A stretch of DNA of 20,598 nucleotides from CALARM01 sp964431735 (lineage in GTDB: Bacteria; Vulcanimicrobiota; SpSt-956; JAKJGF01). The DNA is taken from NCBI GenBank assembly GCA_964431735.1, contig CAYSLJ010000129.1, positions 1-20,598 on the forward strand, given 5' to 3'. Numbering within the stretch: the first letter of the stretch is position 1; every line of letters begins with the position of its first letter. The translations under genes were made by a program, and so were the position numbers. This document shows, piece by piece, positions 15,663-20,598 of this stretch. Under the pieces are notes generated by a model. The model was given only the letters and a program-made list of their open reading frames with translations. It had not been told where the DNA came from and did no database searches.

Positions 15663-18600
15663 TCATCTTTTCTTCTTTTTTTTCTTTTTCTTTTTTTTAT
15701 TTTTTCTGTCATCTTCTTTTTTCAATGCCGGTTTAACCTCTGCTGTTTTGTCCTGACTTATCTCTTCTGAAGTTTTTACTTCTTCATATTCTCCGTCCGG
15801 TTCTGATATGTCTTCTTCTACATACTCTTCCGCATCTTCTTCGAGATCAAATTCCACACCGCAATTCTGACAGAAAGCCATATCAAGCCTGTTCAAAGTC
15901 TGGCAGTTCGGACACAGGTTAAATATTTCATCTTCCTCTTCTTTTTCCGGTAATTTTTTAATAATAGATATATTACAGGTCATATCTTCTGCAGTACTTA
16001 TAAGTTCTGTTATTCTAAAAGGCTTTTTAGAGAGTAAATTTTCTTCTTCTTCCTGTAAAAATAACTGTACAATTTCATTGATTATATCCTGTATGAGCTC
16101 TTCTTTTGTCATAAATTCTGCACCGCAGCTTCTACAATATCTGCTTTTAGTTCTATTAAAAATATTACAGTTGCTGCATATACTCAAATTTTCCTTTTCC
16201 GGCTCATTTTCAAGCTTTAATAACTCTTTTTGTTTTTCTTTTCTTGTAATTATTATATTGGATAAAACAGGGAAATTAACTTTATCTACTCTGTCAATTA
16301 AGAGACTCCTCAATTTGTCCTTTTCATAAGGAATCTTCCAATCTTCTTTTGCTTCTCCTATCTTATCAAGTAACTCATCATATAAATTAATAAATCCTGG
16401 CTCCAGTATTATAGCTTTTCTGATATGTTTGAGAGCTTTCTGAAATTCACCGTTTTTTGTATAGATACGGCCGAGATTACTGTAGGCTTCCGCACATTCT
16501 TCGTCTATACTCAGAGCAAGATTATAATACTTTATGGCACTGTCAAACATTTCCCTGGATTGATAAATATTTCCAAGACCTACATAGGCCTCCAGATTAT
16601 CCATATCACGTTCCAGAACATATGAAAAATGTTGTAAAGCACAATCTATATCTCCCTGTTTATATTTTATATAGCCTGCCTTCAAATAGGCATCTATATA
16701 ATCAGGATTGAGTTCAATAGCCTTATTAAAATAAGGCAGACTTTCTTCATATTCGCCTTCTACAAGGTATATCTGACCGATAAACAAATAAATATCTGCT
16801 ATATCCGGTCTTGTCTGAAGGGTTATTTTATAATAATTAAGAGCATTCTGAAAATCTCCGGAAGTATAGTAAATATTAGCAAGTTCATAATTAATTTCAG
16901 GATCTGAAGGATTATATTTCAGAGCTTCTTTAAGATATATAAGAGCACTTTCGAGATCTCCTTTAAGGATATATTTCCTGGCTATTTCTCCGAGTTCTCC
17001 TGCTTTAGAAAGTACATGGTCGTCCTTATGGTCTTCCTCCTGTTCAGTATCATCAGTCTCCAGGTCATCATCCACAAGAACTATCTCTTCTATTATTTCC
17101 TCGTCAGAAGAACCTCTTTCATCTCCTTCAAAAACCACTATTTCTTCTATTACTTCTTCCTCATAGTCTCCCTCTACTTCATCTTCATATTCATCAGTAA
17201 TTTCTTCTTTTTCCTGCGGAACAGGAACAACTTTATCTAACTTTACGCCTCCGGCTTTATCGGGAGATAACTGTCGCGACGTCAGTGCTTTTATAAGAAA
17301 TGTGCTTGCATCAGGAGAAATAGGAGTTCCTCCGTCATAAGCTTTTTTAATAGATTTTTCCAGATCTTCCCACGATGTATCACCTTTAAGTATATATCCC
17401 GATGCTCCTGCATTAAAAGAACTTAAAAACTCTTCTTCTGCAAGAGAAGTAGTGAGTATGACTATTTTACTTTCAGGGGAAATTTCTTTTATGCCATTTA
17501 TAACATCAAGTGGTTTAATATCAGGGAGCTTAAGCTCCATAAGTATAACATCAGGTTTTACTTCGGCAGACATAATAGAGCTCAGGGCATTCTTGCCGTT
17601 ATAGGCTATGCCTGTAACAGTGACTCCTTTGAAAAAGGCTGCTACATCTTTAAAATTATTGCACATATCCCTGTCACTGTCTATAATAAAAACTTTTATC
17701 AGTTCACTTTTACTTTCATGACTTACATCACATATTTTTTGTTCTTTAACTATAAGTTTTCCTGTCCTGTATCTGCTGTCTGTAAGGCCAAAATTCTTTT
17801 TATATGCATTAAGAAGACTCTGTTTTAAAATAGTAGAATTGGTATAACGGTTATCCAGTTCATATTCCAGACATTTCATTACAATCCGTTCCGTATCTAC
17901 TGATATCTTCGGCTCAATCTTTCTCAGAGGTGTAAATTTAAAAGCTTCTTCAGGAAGCATTCCTGAAAGAAGTTCATATATAGTAGCTCCAATAGAATAG
18001 ATATCGCTTCTTATTTCTCTTGCCCCTACATATTGTTCCGGCGGGGCATATCCGTCTGTGCCGTAACTTTCTTCATCCTCTTCCTGTTCAAAAGCGGCAG
18101 TGCCGAAATCTACCAGCATTATCCATCCGTCGGAATCCCTTATAATGAGATTGGCAGGCTTTATATCTCCATGTATAACAGGAGGTTTCTGTTCATGAAG
18201 ATATTCCAGAATTCTGCATATCTGTATTGACCATTCTATTACCTGTTTTTCCGGTAATCCTCTGTCTCCGCCATGTTCTTCCAGAATTATTTCAAGGTCT
18301 TTACCTTCTATGTAATCCATAACAAGATAGCAAATATCATTTTCCACAAAATAATCTGTCACACATGGCAGGTTAGGATGGCGCAGGTTGGCCAGTAATT
18401 CTGCTTCTTTCTTAAAAGGTCTCAGTATTTCTTCTTTTTTATCATGCGGTAAATCTTTGAGGCCTTTTCTATATATTCCTTTTATGGCACATGCTCTGTT
18501 CAATCTCACATCATAACCAAGAGATATCCCTCCGACACCTCCTGAAGAGAGAGAAGAAATTATTTTATATCTATCTTTAAGAAGATTTTTTTCCTCTTTT

Positions 18601-18686
18601 TTTTCTTTAATTCCAAAAGGGCATCCGCATTGTTCACAAAAAAGGGCTCCATCAGGATTCTCACTGTAACATTCCAGACAATACAT
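15663..18686 (-). CDS. Zinc ribbon - Ser/Thr kinase - receiver - TPR - double zinc ribbon signalling protein
   Basis: A 1007-residue scaffold-like kinase. In order: zinc ribbon Cys3/6/17/20; kinase about 38-300 (SSGGVGGISLGYD, AIKGI, HGDIKPANL with Asp174, VDFGTAA, GTDGYAPPEQ); response-regulator receiver about 327-447 (FIIDSDRD, then VILMELKLPD, TTS and GYILKG); an acidic low-complexity stretch about 485-550; six TPR units about 559-765; two further zinc ribbons (Cys837/840/851/854 and Cys925/928/939/942); and an acidic segment ending in a poly-lysine tail. Two key positions deviate. The catalytic loop is HGD rather than HRD, typical of kinases not activated by loop phosphorylation. The receiver's acceptor Asp is Glu384, which could mimic permanent phosphorylation. 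The ATG follows AGGAG. It is the first of three same-strand signalling genes, with a promoter at 19049-19077. Confidence 0.88.
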   Translation of the reverse strand: MYCLECYSENPDGALFCEQCGCPFGIKEKKEEKNLLKDRYKIISSLSSGGVGGISLGYDVRLNRACAIKGIYRKGLKDLPHDKKEEILRPFKKEAELLANLRHPNLPCVTDYFVENDICYLVMDYIEGKDLEIILEEHGGDRGLPEKQVIEWSIQICRILEYLHEQKPPVIHGDIKPANLIIRDSDGWIMLVDFGTAAFEQEEDEESYGTDGYAPPEQYVGAREIRSDIYSIGATIYELLSGMLPEEAFKFTPLRKIEPKISVDTERIVMKCLEYELDNRYTNSTILKQSLLNAYKKNFGLTDSRYRTGKLIVKEQKICDVSHESKSELIKVFIIDSDRDMCNNFKDVAAFFKGVTVTGIAYNGKNALSSIMSAEVKPDVILMELKLPDIKPLDVINGIKEISPESKIVILTTSLAEEEFLSSFNAGASGYILKGDTSWEDLEKSIKKAYDGGTPISPDASTFLIKALTSRQLSPDKAGGVKLDKVVPVPQEKEEITDEYEDEVEGDYEEEVIEEIVVFEGDERGSSDEEIIEEIVLVDDDLETDDTEQEEDHKDDHVLSKAGELGEIARKYILKGDLESALIYLKEALKYNPSDPEINYELANIYYTSGDFQNALNYYKITLQTRPDIADIYLFIGQIYLVEGEYEESLPYFNKAIELNPDYIDAYLKAGYIKYKQGDIDCALQHFSYVLERDMDNLEAYVGLGNIYQSREMFDSAIKYYNLALSIDEECAEAYSNLGRIYTKNGEFQKALKHIRKAIILEPGFINLYDELLDKIGEAKEDWKIPYEKDKLRSLLIDRVDKVNFPVLSNIIITRKEKQKELLKLENEPEKENLSICSNCNIFNRTKSRYCRSCGAEFMTKEELIQDIINEIVQLFLQEEEENLLSKKPFRITELISTAEDMTCNISIIKKLPEKEEEDEIFNLCPNCQTLNRLDMAFCQNCGVEFDLEEDAEEYVEEDISEPDGEYEEVKTSEEISQDKTAEVKPALKKEDDRKNKKKKKKKKKKR

Positions 18687-18904
18687 CTTGTTTTGACTCC
18701 TAGTATATATTCACAGAATAGGTTAATTCTACAATTACTTATATACTTCCTTTCTGAAAAATTCTTTTCTTTTATAATTTCATAAGAAAAATAAAAATGG
18801 TAAGGGCTTACCATTGATTATTTATTACTATAAAAATTATATATGTCCTGTCAGATGTGCTCTCGTGCCATAAATTATTTATATAAGTTGCCTCTACATA
18901 ATTT

Positions 18905-19042
18905 TTACTTTTTAAAACCTGTTATACTATCTTCTTTTTTCTGTCTGACTGTGCTGTCATCCTGTTCGTCTATATCTTCTTCATTTTCATTAAACCCGGT
19001 AATATTATAAGTGTCTGCATCCCTGAATCCCGTATTTATACA
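18905..19042 (-). pseudogene. Possible C-terminal gene remnant (45 open codons, no start)
   Basis: Reading left from 19042, 45 codons are open before TAA at 18907-18905. They are preceded by an in-frame TAG at 19045-19043 and contain no ATG, GTG or TTG. The composition looks coding: acidic and polar, with TGF three times (residues 4-6, ITGF at 14-17, ITGF at 40-43) and the stretch ENEEDIDEQDD. It lies directly downstream of the promoter at 19049-19077. It may be the tail of a gene disrupted near the recombinase, or simply leader sequence. No homologue was recognised. Confidence 0.3.
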
Positions 19043-19048
19043 CTATAT

Positions 19049-19077
19049 ATTATATCAGAGTGGCAAAAAATTAGCAA
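19049..19077 (-). promoter_or_regulatory. Sigma70-type promoter for the kinase cluster
   Basis: On the minus strand, TTGCTA (19077-19072) and TATAAT (19054-19049) are separated by exactly 17 nt. Transcription would start near 19042 and read into the kinase gene at 18686, leaving an unusually long leader of about 355 nt. Confidence 0.65.
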
Positions 19078-19096
19078 GCAGTATAATAGTCATTAC

Positions 19097-19128
19097 AAAG
19101 GAAGCAATCCCTCCGGATTGCTTCCTTT
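19097..19128 (-). terminator. Hairpin terminator downstream of the recombinase
   Basis: A perfect 14-bp stem (19097-19110 with 19115-19128) closed by a 4-nt loop. The stem starts AAAGG and ends CCTTT, so it carries short T ends on both strands. It lies 35 bp after the recombinase stop codon and before the kinase-cluster promoter. Confidence 0.75.
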
Positions 19129-19162
19129 CTACATGTGAAAGAGTCTGACTGATTTCAATATG

Positions 19163-20503
19163 TTAAATTTCTTTTGCGAATTTTTTCAATTTTTCCTCAC
19201 TCATTGCCGGTATTATCTCTCTTACTTTCGTTAACCCCCTTACTGCTTCTAATTTTATCTCAGGCTCATTCTTTTTAATCTCTATCTGTTCTTTTATTGA
19301 CTTAATCAATTCGGATATTTCATTCAGTCTGACCTTAAATAAATCCTCCTCGTACCCCTTACAAATAGCCTTTATAATATTATCTCTTTCGTTTTCAAGT
19401 TCTATAATCTTCTGCTTAAGCTCTTTTATCTCTTTCTTTTTAACTTGCTTTGATACACCTGTCCCCGTTTTTTTATATTTCTCCAGATCAATATTCCCCA
19501 GTTCTTTAATTACTATATCCTTCACGATACCTTCTATTTTTTCCGCTCTAATTCTTTTTTTGTAACAAATTCTATTGCCATTATATGAAGAACATATATA
19601 ATATTTATATAAACAATTTCCCCTTAAGGAAGAGCCTCCAACGAAGGCTCTCTTGCATTTATCGCAAATCATTAAACCGGAGAGCGGAAAAATACGAGCG
19701 TTAATTTTTCGCCCCCAGTTTTCACGTTTTTTCCTCTGTGCTTTTTCATACAATTCTTCACTGATAAGAGCAGGGTGCGCATCCACCTTCACAACTCCAT
19801 TATAGCTTCTTTCACCGAGATAAAGCCTGCTTTTCAGAATTTTACACAGATGGCTTATATTCCAGTTTTTTCCTCTGGGGGATTTTAATTTTGAATTCAA
19901 GAATTCAATTAAAATTTCAAGGTGTTTCCCTTCTGCAGACATTTTAAAAACTTGCTGGATAACAGGAGCTACATCCGGATCCGGCTCCAAGGTAGTATGC
20001 TGATCTTTTTCCAGTCTTACCCTCTTATATCCTACGGGGATAGGCCCATTCGGGACAAATCCCTGACTGGCTACCTCGGCCTGGCCCTTACGAACTTCCT
20101 GACCGAGATTAAGTGAGTAAAACTCTGCAACTACTTCCAGAATGCCCTCGATGAGCCGGGAATAAATATCATCACCCAGGGCTTCAGAGATTGAATATAG
20201 TTCTACCTTATGACGTCGGAGCAAGGCCTTATAAGTAACCGCGTCTTCCCTATTTCTTGCAAAACGGTCCAATTTATGGACCAGTATTACTTCGAAATTT
20301 TTTTTCTTTGCGTCAGTAATCATCCTCTGAAACTCCGGCCTATTAGAACTTGTCCCGGATTCGGCCTTATCTATATAAACTTCAATAATGTGATATTTTT
20401 GGCTTTCCGCGTAATCCCTGCAGGCTTTAACCTGGGCGGCTACACTATTTTCTATGTCCTGTAATATAGAAGATACACGGGCATATATGCAGCAATTTTT
20501 CAT
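19163..20503 (-). CDS. Serine site-specific recombinase (large serine recombinase type)
   Basis: A DNA-cutting and rejoining enzyme of the resolvase/invertase superfamily; 446 residues. The N-terminal catalytic domain (3-150) has IYARVSS with nucleophile Ser11, then RPEFQRMITDA and VHKLDRFARN. A Recombinase domain follows (about 160-255; GPIPVGYKRV, ILKSRLYLGERSYNG). Next come a zinc beta-ribbon (about 278-325; CDKC, then two further Cys) and a long coiled coil (about 370-430). The family uses the ribbon and coiled coil to choose and synapse attachment sites. The protein stops at EEKLKKFAKEI, close to where relatives usually carry a further strand, so a slight C-terminal truncation is possible. 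The ATG follows GGTGA. A TATAAT on the minus strand (20539-20534) lies about 30 bp upstream, without a clear -35. No other phage or transposon genes are in view. Confidence 0.88.
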   Translation of the reverse strand: MKNCCIYARVSSILQDIENSVAAQVKACRDYAESQKYHIIEVYIDKAESGTSSNRPEFQRMITDAKKKNFEVILVHKLDRFARNREDAVTYKALLRRHKVELYSISEALGDDIYSRLIEGILEVVAEFYSLNLGQEVRKGQAEVASQGFVPNGPIPVGYKRVRLEKDQHTTLEPDPDVAPVIQQVFKMSAEGKHLEILIEFLNSKLKSPRGKNWNISHLCKILKSRLYLGERSYNGVVKVDAHPALISEELYEKAQRKKRENWGRKINARIFPLSGLMICDKCKRAFVGGSSLRGNCLYKYYICSSYNGNRICYKKRIRAEKIEGIVKDIVIKELGNIDLEKYKKTGTGVSKQVKKKEIKELKQKIIELENERDNIIKAICKGYEEDLFKVRLNEISELIKSIKEQIEIKKNEPEIKLEAVRGLTKVREIIPAMSEEKLKKFAKEI

Positions 20504-20533
20504 TCTGACTTCACCGGCTTTTGTTTTTCTTTT

Positions 20534-20594
20534 ATTATACTACTAGACCGCCACAGTATTTTAAACCAATAGAAAAATGTAGTATAATGGTCTA
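20534..20594. repeat. Permuted two-module repeat upstream of the recombinase (possible operator or att half-sites)
   Basis: ATTATACTAC followed by TAGACC (20534-20549) and GTAGTATAAT followed by GGTCTA (20579-20594) contain the same two modules. Each module is inverted, but their order is unchanged. The first overlaps the putative -10 box of the recombinase gene. AGTATAATGGTC (20581-20592) also matches AGTATAATAGTC at 19080-19091 on the other side of the gene. Confidence 0.4.
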
Positions 20595-20598
20595 AAAA

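Larger units (their letters stand above)
18687..19162. other. Gene-free leader region between recombinase and kinase cluster
   Basis: A stretch of 476 bp. It holds the recombinase terminator, the promoter of the leftward kinase cluster and a 45-codon open remnant without a start codon. About 210 bp of AT-rich sequence next to the kinase start (18691-18900) shows nothing I recognise. No heptamer arrays are present. Confidence 0.5.

Noticed and set aside
18560..18814. 84-codon minus-strand frame overlapping the start of the receiver-TPR kinase
   Set aside because: It overlaps the kinase's zinc ribbon and glycine-loop region in another frame, has no ribosome site and reads as AT-rich noise.
19163..20503. 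Recombinase as evidence for a prophage or large mobile island in this window
   Set aside because: No capsid, terminase, replication or conjugation gene accompanies it on the left, and neighbouring genes look like host signalling genes; sequence to the right is not available.

Overview
The window is AT-rich bacterial chromosomal DNA. It carries ten recognisable protein genes and an unusual set of intergenic repeats. The organism cannot be named from the sequence. A yabE-like gene beside rsmA recalls the gene order of Gram-positive (Bacillota-type) genomes. The isoleucyl-tRNA synthetase has a GVHH/MHKS active-site pattern that I associate from memory with Chloroflexota and other deep-branching bacteria. 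The wealth of zinc-ribbon Ser/Thr kinases resembles poorly cultured candidate phyla. All of this is weak inference.

Layout. Positions 125-2388 (minus): rsmA (16S rRNA dimethyltransferase) and a secreted YabE/Rpf-like 3D-domain protein with a consensus promoter. Positions 2736-7443 (plus): a gene cluster encoding a zinc ribbon-Ser/Thr kinase-PilM fusion, a second zinc ribbon-PilM-like protein and an orphan Cas6 CRISPR-RNA endoribonuclease that retains the Tyr31/His46/Lys52 catalytic set. Positions 7516-8223 (plus): a secreted Gly/Tyr-rich protein with its own promoter. Positions 8288-11422 (minus): ileS with a perfect TTGACA-17-TATAAT promoter. Positions 11945-18686 (minus): three signalling genes in a row, namely kinase-REC-TPR-zinc ribbons, kinase-FGE-like and zinc ribbon-GAF-histidine kinase. 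Positions 19163-20503 (minus): a serine recombinase, followed by a perfect hairpin terminator and the promoter of the signalling cluster.

Two themes link the genes. First, five different signalling or PilM proteins begin with (or have close to the start) the same CX2C-X10-CX2C zinc ribbon. This suggests a shared adaptor that brings kinases, a histidine kinase and actin-like PilM domains into one network. Second, most gene junctions carry degenerate 7-bp tandem repeats, with GTGA-type units on the left and TCAC-type units on the right. At several loci the two arms match each other while differing from other loci, so each junction can fold into its own hairpin. These arrays supply stop codons to some genes and sit in the leader of ileS.

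The most striking association is the 2736-7443 cluster, where a kinase-PilM fusion, a divergent PilM and a catalytically intact-looking Cas6 lie close together on one strand, with no CRISPR array, no other cas gene and no pilN/pilO/pilQ in view.
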